Positions 8,493 to 16,992 of a DNA stretch of 64,000 nucleotides are shown in pieces (the first letter of the stretch is position 1; the number at the start of each line of letters is the position of its first letter). The stretch is taken from the NCBI RefSeq assembly GCF_000430505.1, contig NZ_AUMD01000011.1, positions 372,001 through 436,000 of the forward strand, in the 5' to 3' direction. The position numbers and the translations under genes were made by a program. The notes beneath the pieces are model-generated. The model was not told the DNA's origin, did no database searches, and was given only the letters and a program-made list of their open reading frames with translations. Origin of the DNA: Eisenibacter elegans DSM 3317 (GTDB taxonomy: Bacteria > Bacteroidota > Bacteroidia > Cytophagales > Microscillaceae).

Positions 8493-9446
8493 TTAAACCA
8501 ATGCTACTCCCCAGCTGAGGATAATCTGTTCATCAGGTTTAAGCTCTATCAAGCCCTTGTGGTGATTAAACGCATTTGGAGGGCAGGTCATTGGTTCGAT
8601 GGCGATACTCTGCCTGTCAGCGGGGATGTACAGTTGTATATAATTGTACTTACCTTTACCACATTCTTGCCATATTTTGAGTTTGAGTTGTTTTTGGCGG
8701 TCAAACAAGTACAACTCGCTCCAAGGGAAGCGTGCATCCAACTCAAAACAATCATCAAAATTACGATCACCGATGGCTTGGTATTTTTGAAAATCCTTGA
8801 AAGCGTGCATTTCTTTAATTTGGGTGCGTGCATCATCCATTTCGAGTTGGCTGACTGGCTCAAACTTGAGCATCAGTTCGTCCACAGGGCTGCCTGTAGT
8901 AAAGTATGGATGCCAGCCATCGCCAATGGGCATAGAGGTAGAGCCAATGTTTTCGATGAGGGTCGTACACCGAAACCCTTCCGAACTATGGAGTTGATAC
9001 GTGATTTCTATACGGTAGGGGAATGGGTATCCTTCTTTGTTGCCCCAGTAGTTAGACATCAGTGTGAGCGAACCGGAGCGGGCATCGGCCAAAGTACGGC
9101 TGACTTCAAAGGGAATCTCGTACATAAAGCCGTGGATGCTGTTCTGCTCTTGTGGGCGGTTGATGTGTAGCTGATAGGCCTCATCTTGATATTGGTATTG
9201 CCCTTGGTGGATGCGGTTAGGGAACGGCGACAACTTACAACCCCGGTATCCGCGCAGCGTTTCTAGCGTCTCTGGGCTAGGGTAGCCTTGTAGTAGAGGG
9301 TAAACCGTATCGCTCTCGTGGCGCAAAACCAACTCATTGAGCAAGGCTCCTTTTTCGGGGATAAAGGCGACATATTCGCCAGTTTGTTCATTGACAATTT
9401 TGTAATAATTGTAATTACCAAACTTCTCTTTTCTAATCTCAAACAT
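8493..9446 (-). CDS. Aldose 1-epimerase family protein
   Basis: A 317-residue galactose mutarotase-fold protein acting on sugar anomers or related carbohydrates. Key residues are His105 (NSIHGFMY), His179 (GDGWHPYF) and Glu284 (AIEPMTCPPNAFN), which line up with the catalytic His/His/Glu of GalM. Pro-Asn-Ala-Phe-Asn after the Glu is typical of the wider GalM/YphB group. No sugar-catabolic genes are adjacent, so the substrate cannot be told. It is transcribed in the same direction as the flanking genes, but the 72-base gap to murQ and the 101-base gap from the PLP enzyme leave operon membership open. Confidence 0.85.
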   Translation of the reverse strand: MFEIRKEKFGNYNYYKIVNEQTGEYVAFIPEKGALLNELVLRHESDTVYPLLQGYPSPETLETLRGYRGCKLSPFPNRIHQGQYQYQDEAYQLHINRPQEQNSIHGFMYEIPFEVSRTLADARSGSLTLMSNYWGNKEGYPFPYRIEITYQLHSSEGFRCTTLIENIGSTSMPIGDGWHPYFTTGSPVDELMLKFEPVSQLEMDDARTQIKEMHAFKDFQKYQAIGDRNFDDCFELDARFPWSELYLFDRQKQLKLKIWQECGKGKYNYIQLYIPADRQSIAIEPMTCPPNAFNHHKGLIELKPDEQIILSWGVALV

Positions 9447-9547
9447 ACACTTATAGGATTTTGGGCGATGGGTTCTTCTGGGGTTTCAAGGGTTGGGCTA
9501 TCGTTGTAGCAAACGGATAGTATATGGACTAGGTTTGGTCAAGGTGT

Positions 9548-10732
9548 CTATTGTGGCCACACGGCATCAAGGGCTTGACGTAGGTCGTCGAGCAAACTTT
9601 CTGGCTCTTCCAATCCGATATAAAAACGAATCATATCCCAGGGCAGTACGCTACCTTGATAATTTTCAGAATCGTACAATACACAAGCCGGGAAGATGAG
9701 CGATTCATAGCTTCCCCACGATACCGCCAACAAGAAACGCTTGAGATGGTTGCAGAAAGCCTCTACCTGCTCCATCTGGTCGGCTTTGAGGCGGATAGAA
9801 AACTGCCCGGCGGGCTGCTTCATTTGGCTTTTGGCCAGCTCATATTGAGGGTTGTTGGGCGAATAGGGGTAGTATACCTCAGCTACTGCTGGGTGGGCTT
9901 CGAGGAAACGTACGATTTCGGGGGTAGTTTTGGCCACACGCTCCATCCGAAGGGGCAGGGTACGCAGTCCACGCAGCAAGAGCCACGAGTTGAAGGGCGA
10001 AGCTACGCCGCCCATCGTCATATATTCGGCGTTGAATATCTGCTGCATCATCGCCTTGGTGCCACAGGCTACCCCGGCTACGGCATCGCTGTGTCCGGCA
10101 ATGTATTTAGTGGCTGAGTGGCAGACAATGTCGATGCCCATCTCAATGGGATTTTGGAGCAGTGGCGTAGCATAGCTATTGTCTACTACGGTCAGGAGCT
10201 GGTGCTTTTTGGCCAATTGCGCCAGCGCCCGCAGGTCCTGCTGCTCGAAGGTCCAAGAGTTGGGACTTTCGGCATAGAGAATGCGCGTATTGGGCCGTAT
10301 AGCAGCCTCATACTGGGCGATGTCTTGCCCGTCGACTTGTGTAACCGATATCCCGAAGCGGGGCATCCATTCGGTCAGAAGGCGGTTGGTCCAAGAGTAG
10401 GGCTTCTGTACAGCCACCACGTGGTCTCCGGCTTTGAGGTTGGCCAACAACGCTGCCGAGATAGCCGCTACCCCACTAGAAAAGATGAGGGCATCTTCTG
10501 CTTTTTCTAGGGCGGCCATTTTTTGGCGCAAGATGTCAGTGGTAGGGTTATGCCCACGGGTATAAAAGGGCAACTCTGATTCGTGTTGGATGGTATGGCG
10601 CATTTCGGCCACGGTTTGAAAGGCAAACATCACCGATTGGTAAATCGGCGGCGCAGCAGCATTCAAAAATTGTGAGCGGTCTTCGCCCAAATGATTGATG
10701 ATATAGGAAAGGTCAGCAGACAGGTCGTCCAT
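9548..10732 (-). CDS. Cys/Met metabolism PLP-dependent lyase (cystathionine gamma-synthase/lyase type)
   Basis: A 394-residue fold-type I PLP enzyme. YTRGHNPT (57-64) supplies the neighbouring-subunit phosphate contacts, the FSSGVAAISA block precedes the cofactor site, Asp184 (VVDNSYATP) binds the pyridine nitrogen and Lys209 in HSATKYIAGHSD forms the Schiff base. This places it in the cystathionine beta/gamma-lyase, gamma-synthase and methionine gamma-lyase superfamily. Which reaction it runs cannot be decided from sequence by eye. The C-terminus ends in a short SLLDDLRQALDAVWPQ helix as usual. The gene stands between the epimerase and a TPR lipoprotein. Confidence 0.9.
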   Translation of the reverse strand: MDDLSADLSYIINHLGEDRSQFLNAAAPPIYQSVMFAFQTVAEMRHTIQHESELPFYTRGHNPTTDILRQKMAALEKAEDALIFSSGVAAISAALLANLKAGDHVVAVQKPYSWTNRLLTEWMPRFGISVTQVDGQDIAQYEAAIRPNTRILYAESPNSWTFEQQDLRALAQLAKKHQLLTVVDNSYATPLLQNPIEMGIDIVCHSATKYIAGHSDAVAGVACGTKAMMQQIFNAEYMTMGGVASPFNSWLLLRGLRTLPLRMERVAKTTPEIVRFLEAHPAVAEVYYPYSPNNPQYELAKSQMKQPAGQFSIRLKADQMEQVEAFCNHLKRFLLAVSWGSYESLIFPACVLYDSENYQGSVLPWDMIRFYIGLEEPESLLDDLRQALDAVWPQ

Positions 10733-10824
10733 AGTATTATTTGAGGGCTAGGGTTAGTGGTATAGAAAATGTTAAAAACTTTCAATCGTCAATCCCAAAT
10801 CGTCAATCGAAAACACTACGATGT

Positions 10825-11850
10825 TTAGGGCAAATTTTTGGCCAAGTTTTTAGGGATAAACTTGCGCTGATATTCTGGCATACGCGCCCAGAGGGCGTTG
10901 GCTTTTTGGCTTTCGCCTTTGAGTTGGTGTAGCAGCGCTTCATAGCCTGCCAAGCTGATAGGTTTGGGGCTGCGAGAGGCTTTTTCGAGCCAATAGGCGG
11001 CGCTATCAGCTTGTTGTGTTTGCAGATAAAGCCCTGCACGGTAGAGCGCCGCGTGGGCATTGTCGGCCTCTAGCTTTTGCGCTCTTATAAGCCAGTAGGC
11101 GGCGCTGTCGGGCTTGTTTTGGGTGATATAGTACAGCGCCTGATGTGCCAAGTTGTAGGATTCATACGGGCGGGAGGCAATAGCCCGTTGGAAATAATCT
11201 TGTGCCTTGGGCAAGTCGTTTTGTACCAAGGCCAGCCTGCCGAGATTGGTGAGAGCAAAATCCGCCTTGGGGTTTTGGGCAATCACGGCCTGCAAATCTT
11301 GCTCGGCTGCCTCCCAGTTGCCCGTCAGCAGGTGCATATAGCCTCGGCTGTCTTGCCCGACAGCGTCCTTGGGGCTTAAAACTAAAAACCGATCTAATAC
11401 CGTAACAGCCTCCTCATAGCGCTCTAGTTGCATCAGGGCACGGGCCTTGGCCAGATACACAAGGGCGGTATCGGTATATACTTTTTCGACTTTGGCCAAA
11501 TCTTGCAAAGCCAACTCATATTCCCCTAGGGCATAGCGCAAATTGGCACGGTTGAAATAGGCATCAGTATAGTCTTTGTTGAGATGTAAGGCTTGGTCAA
11601 AATCTTGAGCTGCTTGCGCATACAAACGCAGATTTAGATAGGCTACCCCACGGTTGTTATACACATCGGCAAAGCTAGTATCGGCACGTATGGCATCACT
11701 AAAATAGCGCGCAGCCATCTCATATTCTTGATTTTGGAGAGATTTATTGCCTTTCAAAAAGAAGTGTGTCATCTTCTCGCGGGGTGTTTGGCGACAAGAG
11801 AGTAAGAAAAAGGCTAAAAGCAACAAATAGGTGTAACGAAGTTGCATCAT
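10825..11850 (-). CDS. TPR-repeat lipoprotein
   Basis: A 341-residue lipoprotein. The signal MMQLRYTYLLLLAFFLLSC sets the start at 11850 (or 11847), with the acylated Cys at about residue 19; upstream in-frame codons are not needed. The mature part is a run of eight or so TPR units of the form GNKSLQNQEYEMAARYFSDAI and NNRGVAYLNLRLYAQAAQDFDQAL, which form a protein-binding solenoid in the periplasm. There is no enzymatic domain. The partner is unknown. Nothing in the neighbourhood suggests one. Confidence 0.85.
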   Translation of the reverse strand: MMQLRYTYLLLLAFFLLSCRQTPREKMTHFFLKGNKSLQNQEYEMAARYFSDAIRADTSFADVYNNRGVAYLNLRLYAQAAQDFDQALHLNKDYTDAYFNRANLRYALGEYELALQDLAKVEKVYTDTALVYLAKARALMQLERYEEAVTVLDRFLVLSPKDAVGQDSRGYMHLLTGNWEAAEQDLQAVIAQNPKADFALTNLGRLALVQNDLPKAQDYFQRAIASRPYESYNLAHQALYYITQNKPDSAAYWLIRAQKLEADNAHAALYRAGLYLQTQQADSAAYWLEKASRSPKPISLAGYEALLHQLKGESQKANALWARMPEYQRKFIPKNLAKNLP

Positions 11851-12050
11851 CAAAGAGGGAATATTGGTAATAAAAACAAAGGAACAACTCATAAACAAAC
11901 AGATAGCATTTTGAGATAAATAATATCTGTTAAAAACTTGCACATATCCTACATCGCTATTATTTTTGTATTAATAATCATACATAAGTGTTATCAGCAG
12001 GTAGCCATACCTCAAAGTTAATCAAAAACTATCAACAAACTTTTTTAGTG

Positions 12051-12197
12051 ATGGCCAATCAACAAAGTACTCAAAAGTTATTGTCTGACTTAGAGGCAAC
12101 CGTTAAAGAGTTAAAAGAAATTCACCAAAACCGCGCAAATATCCTAGATAAGGTCGCGAAGAAGAAAGAGCAAATCAAAAACACCTCTTCCCAATAA
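12051..12197 (+). CDS. Small helical protein A (48 aa), first of a tandem pair
   Basis: A 48-residue, highly charged, helical protein. Residues 10-37 (LLSDLEATVKELKEIHQNR...) form an amphipathic coiled coil followed by a Lys-rich end. It is clearly related to the next small gene: LxxDLEAxVKELKxIHxxRAxxLxKVA is shared. The start is the ATG at 12051; the frame is open upstream but that part is not conserved in the sister gene. No function is known to me. The conserved pair argues that both are real genes. Confidence 0.7.
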   Translation: MANQQSTQKLLSDLEATVKELKEIHQNRANILDKVAKKKEQIKNTSSQ

Positions 12198-12255
12198 CCG
12201 GAGGTTTGTTCAAAGGCAAGCCTCTATTTTCAAACACCCCTAAATCGCTACACCT

Positions 12256-12396
12256 ATGAGCACTCAAAAGAAAAAAGCAAGTAATAAGGAGCTAATGGAA
12301 GATCTAGAGGCCGCCGTAAAAGAGCTGAAAGCCATCCACGACCACCGTGCTGCCTTGCTGAAGAAAGTAGCCGAAAAAACCCCACAGGGCAAATAA
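12256..12396 (+). CDS. Small helical protein B (46 aa), second of a tandem pair
   Basis: A 46-residue sister of the preceding gene, 58 bases downstream on the same strand. It starts MSTQKKKASNKELMEDLEAA and keeps the core DLEAAVKELKAIHDHRAALL with about 20 identical positions over the central 30. Base-level divergence together with protein conservation suggests an old duplication under selection. There is no signal peptide or membrane segment, so the protein is probably cytoplasmic. The function is unknown. Confidence 0.7.
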   Translation: MSTQKKKASNKELMEDLEAAVKELKAIHDHRAALLKKVAEKTPQGK

Positions 12397-12586
12397 GCTT
12401 GCGTTTGAACACTCCTTCGGAATGGTGCCTACCAAGTCTCATTCCGACATCATTACTACGCTCTTGGTCTTACTGAGGGCGTTTTTTATTGCCCAAAACC
12501 AGCCACTTGTGCAACTTTTTGCGGAGCGTTACAGTTTGATAAAGAAGTCTTTTTCGCCTTTTTCATCCCTGTGGTTTGATCTCATT

Positions 12587-13000
12587 ATGGACTTAATCCT
12601 CAAAGTAATCGCTGTTATTTTTGCATTTTTTGGCGGGCGCAATACTCTTGGGCATCTTTTTGCGCTCTTGGCCGGCACCTCACACTACCCTATTCTCGAA
12701 GACCTAGGGCTGTTGTTTATTTTTGGGCTTTCACCATTAGGGATTGCTGTTGGGCTTTGGCGCTTGTCTGGCAGGGTCTCTTATCAGGCGCTCTACAACA
12801 AACTAGAGCCTAAGGCGCTGGCGATTGCCAAGCGCAATCAGGGGCGCGTATCGGCGGCGTTATTGGCCAAGGATGCTGGCATTCCGGTTAGCCAAGCGCA
12901 ACGCGTGTTAGAAGATATGCGCGAAAAATATGCCCTCTTGCCGGAGCTCGATGAGCGCAATGGGCAAATCTGGTATGATGTCTCTACCTTATTGGCCTAA
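12587..13000 (+). CDS. Membrane protein with C-terminal winged-helix-like domain
   Basis: A 137-residue protein from the ATG at 12587 (MDLILKVIAVIFAFFGG); an in-frame ATG at 12422 would add 55 residues and cannot be excluded. Two hydrophobic segments (about residues 1-28 and 40-57) are followed by a soluble domain of about 70 residues with helices, SAALLAKDAGIPVSQAQRVLEDMREKYAL and a final strand pair QIWYDVS. The soluble part resembles a small winged helix: 'AKDAGIPVSQAQRVLEDM' looks like a recognition-helix arrangement. No family is recognised with certainty. The gene converges with the suhB-type gene. Confidence 0.6.
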   Translation: MDLILKVIAVIFAFFGGRNTLGHLFALLAGTSHYPILEDLGLLFIFGLSPLGIAVGLWRLSGRVSYQALYNKLEPKALAIAKRNQGRVSAALLAKDAGIPVSQAQRVLEDMREKYALLPELDERNGQIWYDVSTLLA

Positions 13001-13135
13001 TAAATACCTTGGAATAATAGCGCTATCCAGCCCGAAAGGCTATTTAGTTACAAGGGATTGGTTTGCCAAGTGGGGCTGCACGTTCTTGGTTCAAAACCTT
13101 TGCGCATCAAGTCGGGCAAATCAAATTCCTCTACA

Positions 13136-13933
13136 TTAAACCCAAAACTGCTGGATGAGCGGCAATAGATGTGGCATTAGGTGGCCATTGGTGGCGACAA
13201 TCTCACGGCCAAAGATAAAATTTTGCCCACCATTGAACGTACTAACCTCTCCACCGGCTTCTTGCACAATCAGTGCTCCGGCGGCCACATCCCAAGCATT
13301 GAGGTTGTATTCAAAAAAAGCATCAAATCTTCCGGCGGCCACATAGGCCAGATCTACCGCTGCCGAGCCCATCCGCCGCAGCCCGTGGGTATGTTGCATG
13401 AGGTGGCGCAAGACCGCGATATACTCGTCCATCCGCTCAAAATCTGTATAAGGAAAGCCAGTGGCGAGCAGTGCTTGTTTGGCTTTGGCAATAGACGAAG
13501 TCTGGATGGGGCGCTCGTTGAGAAAAGCGCCGCCGCCTTTGGTAGCGCTAAAACATTCGTCTTGGTTGACCTCATAGACTACGCCTAGAATCGGTGTTTC
13601 GCCCTCCAACAAAGCAATACTGACAGAGTATATCGGCACACCGTGGATGAAGTTAGTCGTACCATCGAGGGGGTCAATAATCCAATGATACTTTGTTTGG
13701 CTTAGTTTATGGCTTTCTGGGTCTTCTTCAGAAACGACACCTGCTTCGGGCAGCGCTTGGTGTAGCGCCTTCAACACTTGTTTTTCGGCTTCTTTATCCA
13801 CATACGAAACCAAGTCGTTGGTGCCTTTATACTCTACCTTGTCTTGGCTGAAGTTTTTCGATTCTTGCCTGATAAACTGTCCTACTTCACGGGCGGCAGC
13901 AGCAACCTCGCGGCTGAGTTGGGTCAAATTCAT
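13136..13933 (-). CDS. suhB: Inositol-1-monophosphatase family protein
   Basis: A 265-residue magnesium-dependent sugar phosphatase-fold protein. It carries the motifs SEEDPESH, WIIDPLDGTTNFIHGVP (metal-binding Asp-Pro-Leu-Asp-Gly-Thr) and NAWDVAAGALIVQEAGGEVS, in the right order. Members hydrolyse myo-inositol phosphates or act as the SuhB regulator of RNA polymerase; sequence alone does not separate these, so the symbol reflects the family. Complete at both ends and about the usual length. It lies alone between a convergent membrane protein gene and the response regulator downstream end. Confidence 0.88.
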   Translation of the reverse strand: MNLTQLSREVAAAAREVGQFIRQESKNFSQDKVEYKGTNDLVSYVDKEAEKQVLKALHQALPEAGVVSEEDPESHKLSQTKYHWIIDPLDGTTNFIHGVPIYSVSIALLEGETPILGVVYEVNQDECFSATKGGGAFLNERPIQTSSIAKAKQALLATGFPYTDFERMDEYIAVLRHLMQHTHGLRRMGSAAVDLAYVAAGRFDAFFEYNLNAWDVAAGALIVQEAGGEVSTFNGGQNFIFGREIVATNGHLMPHLLPLIQQFWV

Positions 13934-14042
13934 ATCTTGTGCTAAGGGGCTTTACAATAATGAGGTGATACACGAATATACGGAAAAAAGGCATAGGTGT
14001 ATGCTTTGTGCGGTGGATTTCAGGCCAAAAGGGTGGCCTTCT

Positions 14043-14786
14043 TTAGACAATGCGCAGGTGTTTGAGCAAGGCTTCGCGGTAGGTTTTGCCAACAGGGATA
14101 TACTCCTTCTCGATGAGTAGGTTGTTGTCTTCGATGGCCTCTATCTTATCAATGGCCACAATATATGAGCGGTGTACGCGCAAAAAGGGAGGCATAGGCA
14201 GCAATTGTTCAAAGGCTTTGAGAGCCATACTGACTACGTGTTTTTCGTGGGTGGTTTTGAGCACACAGTAAATATCCCGGGCTTCAATCCATTGGATTTT
14301 GGACAAATCTACCCGCTCTAGGCGGTTCTTGGTTTTGACAAACAGCTGCTCGTTGAGCCAAAGCCCTTGTTGGGCACTTTGGGGGGCGGGTTGGCTCTGT
14401 TGTTTTTTGTGGCGATGTAAGGCCAGCTCTATAGCGCGTTGTAGGTCTTCTATTTTGGCTGGTTTGACAAGGTAGGCCTCCGGGTCTGTGATTTTGGCGC
14501 GCTCCAAGGTCTGCCGGTCGGCCAAGGCCGAAAGAAAAATAAAGGGAAGGTCTACGTGTTGGCGAAGCTGTTGGGCCGTATCGATGCCATCCCAAGCGCC
14601 GGCGAGGTTGATGTCGAGCAATACGAGGTCGGGTATCTGTGTTTGGAGTACTTCGAGCAGCGCCTCTCCTGACGATACCGCTGCCAAAACCTCATAGCCG
14701 AGCTTCTGGAGGTTGAGCCTAAGCTCTTGTGCAATGATGATATCATCCTCAACAATCGCAATTTGAATAGGGCCTTGATTTTTCAT
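14043..14786 (-). CDS. LytTR-family response regulator
   Basis: A 247-residue two-domain regulator. The receiver domain has the acidic pair in IVEDD (13-15), phosphoacceptor Asp58 in PDLVLLDINLAG, and Lys108 in YLVKPA. A linker leads to a LytTR DNA-binding domain (about 150-247) with IQWIEARDIYCVL, FLRVHRSYIVAIDKIEAI and the closing IPVGKTYREALLKHL. The start is the ATG at 14786; upstream codons in frame are non-conserved. It is divergent from the 7TMR-DISM histidine kinase, the usual Bacteroidota pairing, so the kinase is the likely partner. Targets are unknown. Confidence 0.92.
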   Translation of the reverse strand: MKNQGPIQIAIVEDDIIIAQELRLNLQKLGYEVLAAVSSGEALLEVLQTQIPDLVLLDINLAGAWDGIDTAQQLRQHVDLPFIFLSALADRQTLERAKITDPEAYLVKPAKIEDLQRAIELALHRHKKQQSQPAPQSAQQGLWLNEQLFVKTKNRLERVDLSKIQWIEARDIYCVLKTTHEKHVVSMALKAFEQLLPMPPFLRVHRSYIVAIDKIEAIEDNNLLIEKEYIPVGKTYREALLKHLRIV

Positions 14787-14951
14787 AAAAGTATATTGGT
14801 CATTTCGCCCGAAGCCTAAGAGGCTGTCTGCGAATATTTTATTGTACGCTACAAAGAGAACAAATGATTTGATTGTATAAGCGCCAAAAATTTTCCTACT
14901 TTGCTTGTTGAAGTTAAAAACAATCTCCCATTTATACAACTATTCCATCCA

Positions 14952-16967
14952 TTGAAATACCACAAGCTTTTTTGGGGCATCTGTGTGTGGCTGTGGCTGA
15001 TGGGGAATATGGGGCTGCAAGCGCAACACATCTCCGCAGATACAGTCAGGCTACACTCTGGCATTGCTTCGCTCGACCTTGGGGCAGAGGTATACCATCA
15101 GGGGCTAGGGCTTGTTGTTGACAGCATCGGGCAGTGGGGTGTTTATCAGACACATAGGCTAGAGTTTTGGCTACACAATCAAAGCAGCGATACCCTCCAT
15201 TATCTGCTTGATGCGGGTAACTGGGCTTACCAAACATTGTTGATGGATGACTTAGAAACAAAAGCTGGCCAACGTTTACAGACCGGACGCTTTTTGCCCA
15301 TATCAGCCCGTACTTACCCCCAACACGAACAATATTTCCCACTCAAATTGGCTCCCCAACAGATTTACCGCCTGCGGTTGAGCTTGCGGGAGGAGATGGC
15401 GTTTTACCAGCAACAAAAGCTACGTATACGCCTTCTCAATCCGGCTCAAGTACAGGAAGAACAAAGCAATATTTTGTTTTATCAAGGGATTTTCCTGGGC
15501 ATATTGGGCGTAATGGCTCTTTATAACTTCCTTATTTTCTGGGCTGTGCGCGATATTAGCTTCTGGTATTATGTCCTTTCCATTACGGGTTTGGGAATGT
15601 ACTTTATGTTTTACTATGGGTTTTCGTTGGAGTGGCTATGGCCCGGTTGCCCCCGATGGCATGCCTACAGCTTTGCCTTTATTGTACCTTTCTCGCGTAT
15701 TTCGTGGGTGATGTTTACCAAAACCTACCTCAACTTGTCTCATAACCTACCATCGGCCAACAAGGCAATCAATTATGTGATTTACCTCTACCTAGTGCCG
15801 CCCGTTTTGGGGACGGTGGCCTTGCTGTGGGGGTGGGATTTGAGCCGCCTAGCAGTAGACTGGATTGGAGTGATGGGGATTGTGGTATTGTCGGCTATGG
15901 TGGTATTGGGTATCTTGGTTTGGCGAGAGGGGTATCGGCCTGCGGCCTTTTTTTTGATTGCCAACATTATTTTCAGTTTTGGCTCTATTCTGTTTATTAT
16001 CAGAGAAGTAGGTGTGTTCCCCGATACTTTGCTCACACGCTATAGCGTACAAATAGGCGCAGTAGTTCAGGTGGTTTTATTTTCGTTGGGCTTGGCCGAC
16101 CGCCTCAATAGCGCCCAACAAGCGCTGGCACGGCAGGCTCTCGAAACAGAACGACTCGCCCTCGAAAAAGAAACAGAGCGTAAACGCCTGATAGAAGAAC
16201 AAAAAGTAGCGCTAGAGCAAGAGGTTGCCCAGCGTACTGCCGATCTCAACCGTGTTGTTGCCCAGCTCCAAGAGCTGAACCATATCAAAGACCGCTTTTT
16301 TTCGATTATTTCCCACGACTTGCGCAGCCCCTTGGCTACCTTGGCATCGTTTCTTAATATTCTGATTGATTATTCGGACAACTTCAGTGCGGATGAACTT
16401 CAGCTGATGGCGCGCAAAACCCGCCAGTCGGTCAATAATCTCTCCGATTTGCTCGAAAATCTCCTCGAATGGGCGCTTTCACAAATGGACATGAGCCATT
16501 TTGAGCCACAACAACTGCCCTTGGAAAACTTGGTACAAGAGATTATCGGCCTGCTAGAGGTCAGTGCCCAAGAAAAAAATATCGTTGTACAAACCCACAT
16601 CCCAGAACATTTGTCTGTATTTGCAGACCGCAATATGCTCTCTTTTGTACTGCGCAATGCCTTAGTCAATGCCTTGAAATTTACGGACAGCGGCGGTACC
16701 ATCCAAATCTGTGCCCAAGAAGAGGGAGCCTTGGTTTGGGTACAAATCAAGGACAATGGCATCGGAATCAGTGCCGAAGACTTGGATAAGATTTTTAATC
16801 CGCAGTTACATTTCACCCGCCGAGGTACTCAGCACGAAAAAGGTACTGGCCTAGGGCTGTTGCTCTGCAAGGAGTTTGTAGAAAAAGGCGGGGGGCAGAT
16901 TATCCTCCAAAGCGACTTAGGCAAAGGTACTACCTTGAGCTTTAGCGTGCCTGTTGTGAGGCCATAA
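14952..16967 (+). CDS. 7TMR-DISM sensor histidine kinase
   Basis: A 671-residue membrane kinase. A TTG start at 14952 gives a clean signal peptide (KYHKLFWGICVWLWLMGNMGLQA, cleaved before Q); no upstream ATG exists and the next in-frame ATG, 15000, would cut into the signal. The periplasmic DISMED2-type domain (about 25-170) is followed by seven helices (about 175-380), a coiled coil (about 385-445), a HisKA box with His455 (IISHDLRSPL), and the ATPase N (NALVNALKFT), G1 (DNGIGI) and G2 (GTGLGLLLCKEF) boxes. It probably senses a carbohydrate-like or membrane signal and passes phosphate to the divergent LytTR regulator. Confidence 0.9.
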   Translation: MKYHKLFWGICVWLWLMGNMGLQAQHISADTVRLHSGIASLDLGAEVYHQGLGLVVDSIGQWGVYQTHRLEFWLHNQSSDTLHYLLDAGNWAYQTLLMDDLETKAGQRLQTGRFLPISARTYPQHEQYFPLKLAPQQIYRLRLSLREEMAFYQQQKLRIRLLNPAQVQEEQSNILFYQGIFLGILGVMALYNFLIFWAVRDISFWYYVLSITGLGMYFMFYYGFSLEWLWPGCPRWHAYSFAFIVPFSRISWVMFTKTYLNLSHNLPSANKAINYVIYLYLVPPVLGTVALLWGWDLSRLAVDWIGVMGIVVLSAMVVLGILVWREGYRPAAFFLIANIIFSFGSILFIIREVGVFPDTLLTRYSVQIGAVVQVVLFSLGLADRLNSAQQALARQALETERLALEKETERKRLIEEQKVALEQEVAQRTADLNRVVAQLQELNHIKDRFFSIISHDLRSPLATLASFLNILIDYSDNFSADELQLMARKTRQSVNNLSDLLENLLEWALSQMDMSHFEPQQLPLENLVQEIIGLLEVSAQEKNIVVQTHIPEHLSVFADRNMLSFVLRNALVNALKFTDSGGTIQICAQEEGALVWVQIKDNGIGISAEDLDKIFNPQLHFTRRGTQHEKGTGLGLLLCKEFVEKGGGQIILQSDLGKGTTLSFSVPVVRP

Positions 16968-16992
16968 CAAGAAGGGGGCTGCCGCCTTTGCC

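Noticed and set aside
8484-9170. 228-residue open frame on plus inside the aldose epimerase gene
   Set aside because: The minus-strand protein is a complete GalM-family member with catalytic residues; the plus frame has no recognisable features.
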